From positions 1-40,894 of the forward strand of contig JAODBI010000200.1 of assembly GCA_025463875.1 (NCBI GenBank): a stretch of DNA of 40,894 nucleotides. The letters are read 5' to 3'. Positions 26,305 through 35,784 of this stretch are shown here, piece by piece (the first letter of the stretch is position 1; the number at the start of each line of letters is the position of its first letter). The notes beneath the pieces were generated by a model. The model saw only the letters and a list, made by a program, of their open reading frames with translations, made no database searches and was not told the DNA's origin. The position numbers were made by a program, and so were the translations under genes. The stretch is from Actinomycetes bacterium. Lineage in GTDB: Bacteria; Actinomycetota; Acidimicrobiia; IMCC26256; PALSA-610.

Positions 26305-27024
26305 GTGCCCCGACCGCTTCCCGCCCCTCCCAAAGCCGTGCTTCTGGACGTCGGCGGGGTGTTCCTGGTGCCCACACACGACCGCATCATGGGAGCGTTC
26401 GCGCGGGCCGGCTTCACGCCGTCGGTCGGGATACTGGATCGCGCGCACTACGCGGGCGCGCTGACCTTTCCGTTCACCGCCGACGAGACGATCGATTGGG
26501 CCACCCGCTGGCGCGCGTATCTCGACGGCTACATGACGGAGTGCGGTACTCCGGACGAGATGCGCGAGGACGTCCACCAACACCTCGACAGTGAGTTCGC
26601 CGACGCGGCGTTGTGGTTGCGCGAGTTCCCGGGATCCCGCGACGGTCTACGCGAGCTGGCCGAGACGGGCGTGCGACTCGGCATCATCTCGAACGCCGAC
26701 GGCCTGATCGGCGCCCGCCTGGCGCAGGCCGAGATCCTGCAAGTCGGTCCGGGCCTCGGAGTGGACGTCGAGTGTGTGATCGACTCCGGTGCGGTCGGCG
26801 TGATGAAGCCCGATCCCCGCATCTTCCGGCTCGCGCTCGATGCGATGGGGATCACTGCCGCCGACGCGTGGTACGTCGGCGACATGCCGGGCATCGACGT
26901 CATCGGCGCGCGCGCCGCGGGGTTGCATCCCGTCTTGATGGATCCGTACGAACTCCATCTCGACGCCGATTACGACCGGATCGGCTCCCTGTCGGAACTG
27001 GCGAAGATCGTCGGCTCGAAGTAG
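26305..27024 (+). CDS. HAD superfamily hydrolase (subfamily IA)
   Basis: A Rossmannoid phosphatase-type protein of about 239 residues. Motif I is [11 protein letters not shown], in which Asp is the nucleophile and the usual second Asp is Gly, as in several IA members. A helical cap follows. Motif II lies in IISNADG, motif III Lys in [13 protein letters not shown], and motif IV in [17 protein letters not shown]. Substrate cannot be assigned. The GTG at 26305 is preferred because TAGCTT stands 7 nt upstream (leaderless pattern) and the domain begins right after it; in-frame ATG at 26266 and GTG at 26245 are alternatives. Confidence 0.88.
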   Translation: MPRPLPAPPKAVLLDVGGVFLVPTHDRIMGAFARAGFTPSVGILDRAHYAGALTFPFTADETIDWATRWRAYLDGYMTECGTPDEMREDVHQHLDSEFADAALWLREFPGSRDGLRELAETGVRLGIISNADGLIGARLAQAEILQVGPGLGVDVECVIDSGAVGVMKPDPRIFRLALDAMGITAADAWYVGDMPGIDVIGARAAGLHPVLMDPYELHLDADYDRIGSLSELAKIVGSK

Positions 27025-27036
27025 CTCGCAGCTGCG

Positions 27037-27741
27037 TCAGGGCTCCCGCGCCGTCGCGATCGCGCCGAGCATCCGCGCGAGATCGCCGGGACGGCTCAGG
27101 AAGGGCGAGTGGCTCGCGTGTATCTCGCGGACGTTGTCGGTGCGCGCCGAACACGAGCGTTGAAGCCCGACCGGGAGCGCGCGATCGTCGGTGCACACGA
27201 TGTACGTCGACGGCTTCTCACGCCACGCGACGTTCCGGGTTACACCGAGCATCGCAGCCATCGACATCGGACGCAGTTGCGCGCACGCGGCGTCCGCGAC
27301 GTCGCTCGCGCAGTCGTGGAAGAAGAACTCGACGGCGCGCCCGGGATCGACACTGACAGCGTCTCCGTCGAACCTCATCGCATTGCCGAGCTCGCTCGTG
27401 GCACCGCCTGTGAGCCCGTTCTGGGCGACGCTCTCGCCCGCGTCGAGCGCGAATGCGGTGAGGTACACAAGTCGTTCCACCTTGGGGTGCGTGCCGGCGT
27501 CCGTGATCACGGCTCCGCCGTAGGAGTGTCCGACGAGCACGACGGTCCCGTCGACGGCATCGAGCGCCCGCCGCAGGTTGTCGCCGTCGGCTGCGAGATC
27601 TGATCCCGGCACCGCTACCGACGGGTTGTCGACGGCCGCGGTGGAGAATCCCTCGTCGTGGAGCGCATTCCGTACCGCGTTCCAGCACCAGCTTCCGTGC
27701 CACGCGCCGTGCACGAGCATGATCGTCGGCCGGTCGCCCAT
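27037..27741 (-). CDS. Alpha/beta hydrolase
   Basis: A 234-residue esterase-like protein of the group with PTIMLVHGAWHGSWCWNAV at the N-terminus (oxyanion-hole HG) and the nucleophile elbow GHSYGGAVIT (Ser at about 93). The catalytic His is probably in HASHSPFLSRP near the end and the acid in CTDDRALP. This subgroup resembles plant methyl-esterase and salicylate-binding-like hydrolases; substrate unknown. It converges with the HAD gene (12-nt gap) and precedes ackA on the same strand with a 27-nt gap, so it is downstream of neither in an obvious functional operon. Confidence 0.9.
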   Translation of the reverse strand: MGDRPTIMLVHGAWHGSWCWNAVRNALHDEGFSTAAVDNPSVAVPGSDLAADGDNLRRALDAVDGTVVLVGHSYGGAVITDAGTHPKVERLVYLTAFALDAGESVAQNGLTGGATSELGNAMRFDGDAVSVDPGRAVEFFFHDCASDVADAACAQLRPMSMAAMLGVTRNVAWREKPSTYIVCTDDRALPVGLQRSCSARTDNVREIHASHSPFLSRPGDLARMLGAIATAREP

Positions 27742-27768
27742 GGCGGCATCATGACCGATCGCTCCGGG

Positions 27769-28833
27769 CTAGGCCAAGAGTGCACGAACCTCGCGCGCGA
27801 TCTCGAGGTCTTCGCGCGCGGTCACCACGAAAGTCCGCACGCCCGATCCGGGCGCGCTGATCTCTCCGTCGCGTGTGGTTGATTCGTTGGCGGCGATATC
27901 GACGGGCAAGCGGGCGGCGGCGCGCACCGACGGTGCGTGCTCCCCTACCCCACCCGTGAACACGCAGACGTCGACGGTTTCGAGCGCGGCGCTCATCGCG
28001 CCGATCTCCCGGCGGAGGCGGTGCGTGTAGACGTCGAACGCGAGCGCGGCCGCGCTATCACCTCCGGCCTTTCGCTCGATCACCTCACGCATGTCGGCCG
28101 TGCCCGCGAGCCCGACGAGGCCGCTCCGGGTCTCGAGGCTTTCCCCGACCTCCGACGCGGTGAGTCCCGCCTCCTGCAAGAGCCAGAGCACGAGGCCCGG
28201 GTCGATCGATCCGGCGCGGGTCGCCATCACGAGTCCCTCGAGGGGCGTGAACCCCATCGTCGTGTCGACCGATCGACCGCGGTCGATCGCGCACAGCGAC
28301 GCGCCCGCACCGAGGTGGCAGGTGACGATGTGCAGTTCCGCGAGTTCTCCCCCCGCGAGTTCGGTTGCCCGGCGGGCCGCGTATGCATGGGAGAGTCCGT
28401 GGAAACCGAAACGCCGCAGTGGCCAGCGGGCGCGCCAGGCTGCGGGGAGTGCGTACGTGCTCGCGGCGGCCGGGATCGTCGCGTGAAACGCGGTGTCGAA
28501 GCAGGCGACCTGCATCGCGCCGGGCAACGCACGTCTCGCGGCCTCGATCGCGGCGATCGCACGGGGTTCATGCAGTGGCGCCAGCGGCGTGAGCTCGCGC
28601 AGGCCGCCGAGGACGGCATCGTCGACGACGACAGGTCGGGTGAACGTCGTGCCGCCGTGCACGACCCGGTGCCCGACGGTGTCGATCGTGCCCGTCCGGG
28701 TCGCGAGCTCACCGATGGGCGCGTCGTCGCCGCTCCACTCGGAGATGTCGTCGTGCGCGAGAACATTGTCGGACGAATCGAGGACCGACAGCTTGAGCGA
28801 GCTCGAACCGGCGTTGACCACCAGCAGCGTCAC
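27769..28833 (-). CDS. ackA: Acetate kinase (short form)
   Basis: Converts acetyl phosphate and ADP to acetate and ATP. The protein begins [18 protein letters not shown] (catalytic Asn), then has [19 protein letters not shown] (catalytic Asp), [25 protein letters not shown] and [13 protein letters not shown] (active-site Glu). At 354 residues it is shorter than the usual 390-400, and the phosphate-binding HLGNGAS motif reads HLGAGAS. The GTG at 28833 overlaps the phosphoketolase stop (GTGA); the upstream open frame is shadow. Translation is coupled to xfp, so the pair makes acetate and ATP from pentose or hexose phosphates. Confidence 0.95.
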   Translation of the reverse strand: MTLLVVNAGSSSLKLSVLDSSDNVLAHDDISEWSGDDAPIGELATRTGTIDTVGHRVVHGGTTFTRPVVVDDAVLGGLRELTPLAPLHEPRAIAAIEAARRALPGAMQVACFDTAFHATIPAAASTYALPAAWRARWPLRRFGFHGLSHAYAARRATELAGGELAELHIVTCHLGAGASLCAIDRGRSVDTTMGFTPLEGLVMATRAGSIDPGLVLWLLQEAGLTASEVGESLETRSGLVGLAGTADMREVIERKAGGDSAAALAFDVYTHRLRREIGAMSAALETVDVCVFTGGVGEHAPSVRAAARLPVDIAANESTTRDGEISAPGSGVRTFVVTAREDLEIAREVRALLA

Positions 28834-31208
28834 GAATTGCCGGTCCACTTCCAGTCGCGCACTTCGGGGAGATCCTCGCCCATGGCGCGCGTATAGAGCT
28901 GATGCCGCGTGCGCTCGTCGACCATGTGCTGGCGGACGTGCGCGGCACGCGGCGCGAGACCCGGCACCCGGTCGATGACGTCCATCACGAGGTGGAAACG
29001 ATCCATGTCGTTGCGCACGAGCATGTCGAAGGGCGTCGTGACGGTTCCCTCTTCCTTGTAGCCACGCACGTGGAGGTGCTCGGCCCCGGCGCGTCGGTAC
29101 GCAAGCCGGTGAATCAGCCACGGATAGCCGTGATACGCGAAGATCACCGGCTTGTCGACCGTGAACAACGTGTCGTAGTCGTGGTCCGAGAGGCCGTGTG
29201 GATGCTCGGTGTCCGGCTGCAACCGCATGAGGTCGACGACGTTCACGACCCGGACCTTGAGATCGGGAAGGTGCTGGCGCAGGAGCGTCACCGCCGCGAG
29301 TGTCTCCATCGTGGGCACGTCACCCGCGCACGCCATCACCACGTCGGGCTCGGCGCCTTCGTCGTTGGAAGCCCAGTCCCAGATGCCGATGCCGCGCGTG
29401 CAATGCAGGATCGCGTCGTCCATGGAGAGCCACGCGGGTTCGGGTTGCTTGCCCGCGACGATGACGTTCACGTACTCACGACTGCGAAGGCAGTGATCGA
29501 CCGTCGACAGCAACGTGTTCGCGTCGGGCGGCAGATACACGCGCACCACTTCGGCCTTCTTGTTGACGACGACGTCGATGAAGCCCGGATCCTGGTGGGT
29601 GAAGCCGTTGTGATCCTGACGCCACACGTGTGAGGTGAGGAGATAGTTCAACGACGGGATCGGACGCCGCCACGGCAACCCGCGTGCGACCTTCAACCAC
29701 TTCGCGTGCTGATTGAACATCGAGTCGATGATGTGCGCGAAGGCCTCGTAGCACGAGAAGAAGCCGTGGCGACCGGTCAGGAGATACCCCTCCAGCCAGC
29801 CCTCGCACGTCGTCTCACTCAGGTATTCCATGACGCGGCCGTCGGGAGCGAGCGCGACATCGACGTCGAGTCGTTCTGCTTCCCACGTCTTGGCGGTCAC
29901 CTCGTAGACCGCCTCGAGCCGGTTCGATTCGGTCTCGTCCGGACCGAACATGCGGAAGTCGCGGGTCTCGGCGTTCAGGCGGAAGACCTCCCGCAGATAC
30001 GCGCCCAGGACGCGTGTCGACTCGGCCAGTTCGGCTCCCGGCACGGTCACCACCACCGCGTGGTCGTGCATGTCGGGGAGCCGCAGATCTCGGGTCAGCA
30101 GCCCGCCGTTGGCGTGCGGGTTCGATCCCATGCGCCGGTCGCCCGTCGGCAACCAGTCGACGATCTCCGCACGCGGCCGTCCGCGCTCGTCGAACAACTC
30201 CTCGATCCGATAGGAACGCATCCAGGTCTCGAGCTGCGCGAGGTGCTCCGGATTCTCCCGCACGCGCGAAAGCGGCACCTGGTGCGCCCGCCAGGTGTTT
30301 TCGACCGGGAGACCGTCGACGAACTTCGGACCCGTCCAGCCCTTCGGCGTCCGCAACACGATCATCGGCCAGCGCGGACGAGAGCGATCGCCCTCGTCGC
30401 GCGCGCGTCGTTGGATGGCTCGGATCTCACCCAGCACGTGCTCGAGGGTCGCGGCCAGCTCCTGGTGCACACGCGCCGGGTCGTCGCCGGACACCATGAA
30501 GGGCTCCCAGCCGCAACCGTTGAGCATGTCGGTCAGCTCGGTCTCGGGGATGCGCGCCAGCACGGTCGGGTTCGCGATCTTGTATCCGTTGAGGTGCAGG
30601 ATCGGGAGCACTGCGCCGTCGCCGACCGGGTCGAGGAACTTGTTCGAGTGCCAACTCGTCGCGAGCGGGCCCGTCTCCGCTTCGCCGTCGCCGACGACAC
30701 ACGCAACGACCAGATCGGGATTGTCGAACGCGGCACCGAAGGCATGCCCGATCGAGTAGCCGAGCTCCCCACCTTCGTGGATGGAACCCGGCGTTTCGGG
30801 AGCGACGTGGCTCGGCACGCCACCCGGGAACGAGAACTGGCGAAACAACCGTTCCATGCCCTCGGCGTCGCGCGTGATCGCGGGATAGGTCTCGGTGTAG
30901 CTGCCCTCCAGCCACGTGTTCGCGAGGATCGCCGGTCCGCCGTGTCCGGGCCCGATCACGTACATCATGTTCAGGTGGTCGCGCGCGATGAGCCGGCTGC
31001 AGTGCGCGTAGACGAGGTTGAGACCCGGACTCGTTCCCCAGTGCCCGAGGAGCCGCGGCTTCACGTCGGTCACGGCGAGTGGTCGCTCGAGCAGCGCGTT
31101 GCCGAGGAGATAGATCTGGCCGACCGTCAGGTAGTTCGCGGCGCGCCAGTATGCGTCGACGCGGTTCAGTTCCTCGTCCGACAGCGGCGACCCTTCGATC
31201 CGACGCAT
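28830..31208 (-). CDS. xfp: Xylulose-5-phosphate/fructose-6-phosphate phosphoketolase
   Basis: A thiamine-diphosphate enzyme that cleaves xylulose-5-P (and often fructose-6-P) with inorganic phosphate to acetyl-P plus glyceraldehyde-3-P or erythrose-4-P. The 792-residue product shows the family blocks [48 protein letters not shown], the ThDP motif [30 protein letters not shown], and [19 protein letters not shown]. The ATG at 31208 is favoured over the TTG at 31238; TAGACA lies 7 nt before it, and the N-terminus [19 protein letters not shown] is standard. It forms an operon with ackA. No transketolase is visible in the window. Confidence 0.96.
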   Translation of the reverse strand: MRRIEGSPLSDEELNRVDAYWRAANYLTVGQIYLLGNALLERPLAVTDVKPRLLGHWGTSPGLNLVYAHCSRLIARDHLNMMYVIGPGHGGPAILANTWLEGSYTETYPAITRDAEGMERLFRQFSFPGGVPSHVAPETPGSIHEGGELGYSIGHAFGAAFDNPDLVVACVVGDGEAETGPLATSWHSNKFLDPVGDGAVLPILHLNGYKIANPTVLARIPETELTDMLNGCGWEPFMVSGDDPARVHQELAATLEHVLGEIRAIQRRARDEGDRSRPRWPMIVLRTPKGWTGPKFVDGLPVENTWRAHQVPLSRVRENPEHLAQLETWMRSYRIEELFDERGRPRAEIVDWLPTGDRRMGSNPHANGGLLTRDLRLPDMHDHAVVVTVPGAELAESTRVLGAYLREVFRLNAETRDFRMFGPDETESNRLEAVYEVTAKTWEAERLDVDVALAPDGRVMEYLSETTCEGWLEGYLLTGRHGFFSCYEAFAHIIDSMFNQHAKWLKVARGLPWRRPIPSLNYLLTSHVWRQDHNGFTHQDPGFIDVVVNKKAEVVRVYLPPDANTLLSTVDHCLRSREYVNVIVAGKQPEPAWLSMDDAILHCTRGIGIWDWASNDEGAEPDVVMACAGDVPTMETLAAVTLLRQHLPDLKVRVVNVVDLMRLQPDTEHPHGLSDHDYDTLFTVDKPVIFAYHGYPWLIHRLAYRRAGAEHLHVRGYKEEGTVTTPFDMLVRNDMDRFHLVMDVIDRVPGLAPRAAHVRQHMVDERTRHQLYTRAMGEDLPEVRDWKWTGNS

Positions 31209-31336
31209 CGACGCCTGTCTACCCGAGAACGGCGGCAAACAGCCCGACTTCGGGACGGACCGCCCGATTTGTCACAGCCCGGTCACACCGGGGTAACGCG
31301 TGCACTGCGATCCTTCCACTCAGGAGGCATTTGCCC

Positions 31337-31495
31337 ATGACTGATCACGAGAGACTGCTCGTCGAGCTGGTGAGCAACACCGACGACGCGCCCGACGGCC
31401 CGTTCACGACGTCGGCGGTTGTCGCGATGCTCTATGAGATCGGCTACGAGCAACGCCGGGCAACACAGAACCTCTTAGAGCGCGTCTCCGCCTGA
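31337..31495 (+). CDS. 52-residue acidic protein of unknown function
   Basis: A short gene with a clear ribosome binding site (AGGAGG at 31322-31327) before the ATG at 31337. The product is soluble and acidic: MTDHERLLVELVSNTDD, then DGPFTTSAVVAMLYEIGY and QRRATQNLLERVSA, probably two or three helices. It is divergent from xfp (128-nt gap) and ends one base before the convergent membrane-protein stop. The direct repeat GTCACA...GTCACA lies upstream at about 31270-31290. Family not recognised. Confidence 0.6.
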   Translation: MTDHERLLVELVSNTDDAPDGPFTTSAVVAMLYEIGYEQRRATQNLLERVSA

Positions 31496-31496
31496 G

Positions 31497-32942
31497 TTAG
31501 CCGGCGAGGCGGAAGATGATGACGTCGGAGCGGACTCGGGCGACGGGTCGGTAGCCGGCGGCGGCCATGATCTGGCGCCAGCGCACGCCCTGATTCGCAG
31601 CTCCCTTGCCGAAGACGATGACGCGGACGGCGTGGCTGTTGATCGCCTGCTTCATGCCCGCCGTCGAGAGCATGTGATATTCGGCGGCGCGTGCGGGTGA
31701 CAGATGCGTGTTCGACAGAACGAACGGCGCGAAGTCGCTCTCGAGCCCCGGGAACTGGCGAACGTGCGACTCGTAGATGAATCCGGGCCAGAAGGACAAC
31801 ACGACCTCGTCCCGGTGCGCGACACGATCGACGGCACGGGCGACGGCCCGCGCGTCCGAGATCCGTAGCTCCGTCGAGTCCGCGGACGTGACGACGTGAA
31901 ACGACCACGCGGCCGGGACGACGAGGATCAGCGCGGCGATCGCCAAGAATCGCTGCTCGCGCACCCGAGCCGAAATGTCGAGCAGCTGGACGAGCTCGAT
32001 CGTCGCCACGGCGAGGAACGGGATGAGTGTGACGAAGTATTGCGCGTAGCTGGGCGTCGGCAGGAGGTTCGTGATCCCGAGCGTCGCCGCGATCGCCACC
32101 GACAACGGGAGTCGCTGCCGGCGACGGACGCACACCACGATCAGCGTTACACCGAGGACGACGAGCAGCAGGAAGTGCGGTTCGACGAGCACTCGACCGA
32201 CGGTGCGTGTCTTCCCGAAGACGTTCGACGGGATTGACGCGTGACTCCGAGTCGTCTGGGCGCGCAGCGTGTCGTTGACGAACCGCCCCGGTCCGATGAC
32301 GAACAACCAGATCGACGGTACGAGCCCTACAGCGAGCCCGACGAGAAACCGCCACGCGTCGCGACGCGCGTATACCAGGAACACGATGACGACCGAGCCG
32401 AACAGCAGCCGCACGTCGACTGCCAGCCCGGCGAAGAGTCCGGCGACGAACCATGCTTTGGCCGAGCGAGACTGCGCCCAGACGTACGCAGTGAACAGCA
32501 ACAACGTTGACAGCGCGTAGGTCTTGATCGTCGGGAACCACTGGAAGCCCAACGGTGTGGTGGCGAACAAGAGCACCGCGATCAACGCGAGTCGCCGCGA
32601 CGACCACCGCCGCAACACGTGCCAATAGATCACGCAGCCGAGCGCGACCGTGAGCACGACGGAAAGGCTGCGTAGGACGTACCAGGACTCGCCGATGATC
32701 CTCTCCCACGTTCCGTAGACGTACGGAAGGAGCGGAGCCTGGAGGAACCAGAAGTCGACGTAGGGCGTCTTTCCGTGCGCGACCAATTTGGCGGCGAGCG
32801 CGTAGAAGCCCTCGTCTCCGTCCAGGGGACGGAGCGCAGCCACGGGCACCATGACGGCCGCCACGATGACGGCCGGAACCAGGACCGCGAAAACGAGCGA
32901 CGGGCGCGGGTGACGCGTCGAAGTACCGGATATTTGTGTCAT
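31497..32942 (-). CDS. Polytopic membrane glycosyltransferase-like protein (GT-C/ArnT-PMT type)
   Basis: A protein of about 481 residues with roughly 10-12 hydrophobic helices and a hydrophilic C-terminal domain. After the first helix comes RPLDGDEGFYALAAKLVAHG, the acidic first loop typical of GT-C enzymes that use polyprenyl-phosphate sugars; FWFLQAPLLPYVYG and TPLGFQWFPTIKTYALS follow. The soluble end (VLSFWPGFIYESH, VRVIVFGKG) lies outside or inside depending on helix count. Acceptor and sugar are unknown. The ATG at 32942 is chosen; an upstream in-frame start at 33011 would add 23 residues. It is divergent from the secreted phosphoesterase. Confidence 0.8.
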   Translation of the reverse strand: MTQISGTSTRHPRPSLVFAVLVPAVIVAAVMVPVAALRPLDGDEGFYALAAKLVAHGKTPYVDFWFLQAPLLPYVYGTWERIIGESWYVLRSLSVVLTVALGCVIYWHVLRRWSSRRLALIAVLLFATTPLGFQWFPTIKTYALSTLLLFTAYVWAQSRSAKAWFVAGLFAGLAVDVRLLFGSVVIVFLVYARRDAWRFLVGLAVGLVPSIWLFVIGPGRFVNDTLRAQTTRSHASIPSNVFGKTRTVGRVLVEPHFLLLVVLGVTLIVVCVRRRQRLPLSVAIAATLGITNLLPTPSYAQYFVTLIPFLAVATIELVQLLDISARVREQRFLAIAALILVVPAAWSFHVVTSADSTELRISDARAVARAVDRVAHRDEVVLSFWPGFIYESHVRQFPGLESDFAPFVLSNTHLSPARAAEYHMLSTAGMKQAINSHAVRVIVFGKGAANQGVRWRQIMAAAGYRPVARVRSDVIIFRLAG

Positions 32943-33055
32943 CTCGCCCGCAGTGCCTTCGTCACGCAGTACGACGCGCGATCGTTCGTAATTCCGCCCA
33001 CAGACAAGCATCTTTCCAGAGCCATTGCGGCGGTGCGCTCACAGTCCACTCTCGC

Positions 33056-33084
33056 TTGACGCACAAGGACCCGAGAGCTAGAAG
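33056..33084 (+). promoter_or_regulatory. Promoter of the secreted phosphoesterase gene (leaderless type)
   Basis: TTGACG at 33056-33061, a 17-nt spacer, and TAGAAG at 33079-33084, followed by only 6 nt before the ATG at 33091. No Shine-Dalgarno sequence fits between them, so the transcript should begin at or next to the start codon. Confidence 0.6.
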
Positions 33085-33090
33085 TTTGCC

Positions 33091-34386
33091 ATGACGACAA
33101 TCTTGACGAACCGGCGCAGGCACCTGGTGGGCGTACTCGCCCTGGCCACGATGGCATCGACGTGGGGTACGGCCGTCGCCACGTCGTCGTCGGCGGGTGC
33201 CGTGGCGGCACCGACCGGTGTCGCGAAGATCAATCACGTCGTGGTGATGATGCAGGAGAACCGGTCCTTCGATTCGTACTTCGCCCGGCTGCACTATCAG
33301 GGCCAACCGGCGTCGACGATCGAGCCGCTGGGAGGCAATCCCAATCCGAATGGCGGCGCGCCGATCCACCCGTTCCTGAAGACGACGCTGTGCGAGGTTG
33401 CCGACCTGAACCACTCCTGGAACGGCACGCATCAGGAATGGAGTGGCGGGACCATGCAAGGGTTCACCGCCGCGAACGTCGACCCGGCCGACCCCACCGG
33501 TAGCCGCACGATGGGCTACTACGCCAAAGGACAGCTGCCTTTCTACAACCAGATCGCGAACGACTTCTCGATCGCCGACCACTACTTCGCGTCGACCCTG
33601 ACCCAGACGTTCCCGAACCGCTTCTATCTCGTGGCGGGCACGTCCTTCGGCCACATCCGCAACGACCTGCCGCCGACGGGCGGCTTCACTCAGCCGACCG
33701 TATTTCGTGAGCTCGACGCCGCGCACGTGAGCTGGAAGGTCTACACCGCCAGCGGATTCTCCGAGAACGTGCTCTTTGCCGATGTGCAACAACACTCGGC
33801 CAACCTCCTGCCCCTCTCGCAGTACTTCACCGACGCCACCAACGGCACGCTGCCCCAGGTGTCGTTCGTCGATTCCAATCCGTTCGGCAAGGTGAACGTC
33901 GAGAGCGACGAGCACCCGCCGGCGAACGTGCAAGTCGGCGAGAAGTTCGTGCACGACATCGCCCAGGCACTCGTCAACAGCCCGAACTGGTCGTCATCGG
34001 CGATGTTCCTCACCTACGACGAGCACGGCGGTTTCTACGATCACGTTGCACCGCCCGCCGCCCCGATCCCGGACAACATTCCGCCGATGCTGCAGCCGGG
34101 CGACACACCCGCCGCGTTCGACCGGTACGGCATCCGGGTGCCGACGATCGTCATCTCGCCCTACGCCAAGAAGCACTTTGTGTCGCACACGGTCTACGAC
34201 CACACGTCCATTCTGCGATTCATCGAAACCCGTTTCGGGCTGCCGTCGCTCACGAATCGCGACGCGCACGCCGACCCCATGCTCGGCATGTTCGACTTCA
34301 GTGCCATCCAGCGAGCACATCCGATACTCGCCAACGCACCCGTCGACCCCACCGGCGTCAACAAGTGCTCGGCGATGCATCCGTAG
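33091..34386 (+). CDS. Secreted phosphoesterase (phospholipase C/acid phosphatase family)
   Basis: A 431-residue exported hydrolase. The signal region (TNRRRHLVGVLALATMA) has consecutive arginines and may be Tat-dependent, cleaved near residue 38. The catalytic start of the family is MMQENRSFDSYF (about 53-64). Further motifs are DLNHSWNGTHQEWSGG, IADHYFASTLTQTFPNR, SDEHPPANVQVGE and LTYDEHGGFYDHVAPP, all characteristic of the phosphatidylcholine-hydrolysing PLC and AcpA group. It lacks the extra C-terminal domains of long PLCs, so it is nearer the compact acid phosphatase or phosphoesterase forms. It may release phosphate from lipids or other organophosphates outside the cell; substrate not determinable. 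Confidence 0.92.
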   Translation: MTTILTNRRRHLVGVLALATMASTWGTAVATSSSAGAVAAPTGVAKINHVVVMMQENRSFDSYFARLHYQGQPASTIEPLGGNPNPNGGAPIHPFLKTTLCEVADLNHSWNGTHQEWSGGTMQGFTAANVDPADPTGSRTMGYYAKGQLPFYNQIANDFSIADHYFASTLTQTFPNRFYLVAGTSFGHIRNDLPPTGGFTQPTVFRELDAAHVSWKVYTASGFSENVLFADVQQHSANLLPLSQYFTDATNGTLPQVSFVDSNPFGKVNVESDEHPPANVQVGEKFVHDIAQALVNSPNWSSSAMFLTYDEHGGFYDHVAPPAAPIPDNIPPMLQPGDTPAAFDRYGIRVPTIVISPYAKKHFVSHTVYDHTSILRFIETRFGLPSLTNRDAHADPMLGMFDFSAIQRAHPILANAPVDPTGVNKCSAMHP

Positions 34387-34431
34387 CAAGCCGCCGGCCG
34401 GGAACCACCGCCGGCTCCTCTCGACGTTCAA

Positions 34432-34458
34432 ACCGACGGGTCTCCGGGGCCCGTCGGT
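34432..34458. terminator. Hairpin after the phosphoesterase gene
   Basis: ACCGACGGG (34432-34440) pairs perfectly with CCCGTCGGT (34450-34458) around a 9-nt loop, 46 nt after the phosphoesterase stop and 38 nt beyond the stop of the convergent small membrane peptide gene. It could end transcription from both sides. There is no U-tract, as is common in GC-rich actinobacteria, so function is not proven. Confidence 0.5.
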
Positions 34459-34495
34459 CGCGTGCTCCACGGCGACTTGCGCGCCGCTATGAGGA

Positions 34496-34570
34496 TCAGG
34501 CGCGCCTGGCCAAGTAGATGATGAGCACGACGATGAGGATGACGACGAGCGTTCCCACCCCGATGTACAT
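34496..34570 (-). CDS. 24-residue single-helix membrane peptide
   Basis: Start ATG at 34570 with AAAGGGA 5 nt upstream. The peptide begins MYIGVGTLVVILIVV and ends LIIYLARRA: almost entirely Val, Ile and Leu, with a positive end, so it would insert as one helix with its C-terminus inside. Tiny hydrophobic proteins of this shape are common but often missed in actinobacterial genomes. The coding assignment is supported by the ribosome binding site, the clean helix and the flanking hairpins. Function is unknown. Confidence 0.55.
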   Translation of the reverse strand: MYIGVGTLVVILIVVLIIYLARRA

Positions 34571-34944
34571 GGCAGTCCCTTTCGTCGGTATGGCTGCACG
34601 AACGCAGTGGGTCAATTCCTCGAGACGCCCCGGCGGGGCCACCGACCGGGGCGTCTCCGAGTGACGGAAGGTCGAACGGCGGGGAGGTCCGCCTTCCACG
34701 CAAGCCATCCGTGGCCGCGCTCGTTCAGTACCCACCGCGCGTCGGCTCATGCCGGCGCGAGCGAAGGTCGCGGCAACCTTTACCGTTCGCTAACCGTCGG
34801 GAGGCGGAGCCGGTCTCGCGGCACTGGGCAGTGGGGTGGACCGCGAGACCGGTCCAACAATCAGTGAACGTTCGAACGCGTGCTGAGGAAACGGGTCATG
34901 CACCGTTTGTTTCGCAAGACGTCGACGACGCTCGCGAGGTGGCG
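34571..34944. other. Intergenic region with two perfect 12-bp hairpins
   Basis: No convincing gene. Hairpin 1 pairs GAGACGCCCCGG (34622-34633) with CCGGGGCGTCTC (34646-34657) around a 12-nt loop. Hairpin 2 pairs CCGGTCTCGCGG (34810-34821) with CCGCGAGACCGG (34841-34852) around a 19-nt loop. Hairpin 1 lies upstream of the 24-residue peptide gene on its strand; hairpin 2 lies about 90 nt beyond the end of the membrane protein gene that stops at 34945, and could terminate that operon. The remaining sequence shows nothing else clear. Confidence 0.5.
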
Positions 34945-35784
34945 CTAGCCGCGACCGACGTCGGCGGCGGCGGCACGGCCGTCGCTCTGCATGTTGCTCT
35001 TGTCGTTGTTCTGTTGGTTGCTCGTGGGCCCTGCGGTGGCTTCGGGGTTGGTCTTGGCGTTTCCGCTTTCGCCGGCTGACTGTTCACCGTTGCTCTTGTC
35101 CTCGGCCGACCCTTTGACCTCGGACTTCCTGGCGCCGTGCTCGGCTCCGTTCGCCGCGCTGTCGTCGGCAGCGTTCCCGTCGTTGTCCCCGGTGCCGTTC
35201 CCGGCATCGACCGTTTCCTTCGGCCACGAGGGAGCAGCCGGTTCCGACCACGACGCGTTCGCTTGCGGCGTATGCACCTGCAGGGCGGCGCTCGAACCAA
35301 GCGACTGCCCGGCCGCGGATCCGGGGCCGGCCGGCGAGCTCATCTTCGCGGTTGCGTTTCGCCGGACCGGCTCGGTCAGTGTCGCGACCGTCCGGGACGG
35401 GGCGGGGCGGGGCATACCGGTACGCGGCGGCAGCGGCGGGCGCGGGCGCTCGGGGGCATCCGGCAGAGGGATACCGACAAGACGCGTCGCCCGACTGAGC
35501 CAGTGCTGAGCCGTTGCAGGCAGAGCGCCGGCGGCCGCGAAGCCGCTCGTCAGACTCAACGCGACGGCGACCACGCATGTCGCAACGACGTTCGGCGCCC
35601 GGTGCTTCGGTCGAGGATCACCGGGTTCGGGGGCGAGCTCCCAATCGAACTCGAGCGACATCGCCTCGAGATGCCGGGCTGCGAGCTCGTCGTCGACGGG
35701 CAGGAGCAGCTCCCGACGCAGCGCTACCGCGACTCGCTCGGCGTCGCGCCCACGGCCCGGATCGGACGAGCGGAGGAACGTCAT
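34945..35784 (-). CDS. Single-pass membrane protein co-translated with an ECF sigma factor (possible anti-sigma factor)
   Basis: A 279-residue protein. The N-terminal cytoplasmic domain (about 1-62) carries VAVALRRELLLPVDDELAARHLEAM, which resembles helices of short anti-sigma domains but lacks the HxxxCxxC zinc motif. One membrane helix lies at about 66-88 (NVVATCVVAVALSLTSGFAA). The long outer part is Pro/Arg-rich and then Asn/Gly/Asp/Ser-rich low complexity (about 180-279), so it is probably unstructured and extracytoplasmic. The ATG at 35784 overlaps the sigma factor stop (ATGA). Position and topology suggest an anti-sigma factor; sequence alone does not prove it. Confidence 0.75.
   Translation of the reverse strand: MTFLRSSDPGRGRDAERVAVALRRELLLPVDDELAARHLEAMSLEFDWELAPEPGDPRPKHRAPNVVATCVVAVALSLTSGFAAAGALPATAQHWLSRATRLVGIPLPDAPERPRPPLPPRTGMPRPAPSRTVATLTEPVRRNATAKMSSPAGPGSAAGQSLGSSAALQVHTPQANASWSEPAAPSWPKETVDAGNGTGDNDGNAADDSAANGAEHGARKSEVKGSAEDKSNGEQSAGESGNAKTNPEATAGPTSNQQNNDKSNMQSDGRAAAADVGRG

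Noticed and set aside
34991-35509. 172-codon plus-strand frame opposite the membrane partner of the sigma factor
   Set aside because: It is antisense to a gene tied to the sigma factor by an ATGA overlap; the product is Ser/Pro/Ala-rich without motif or ribosome binding site.
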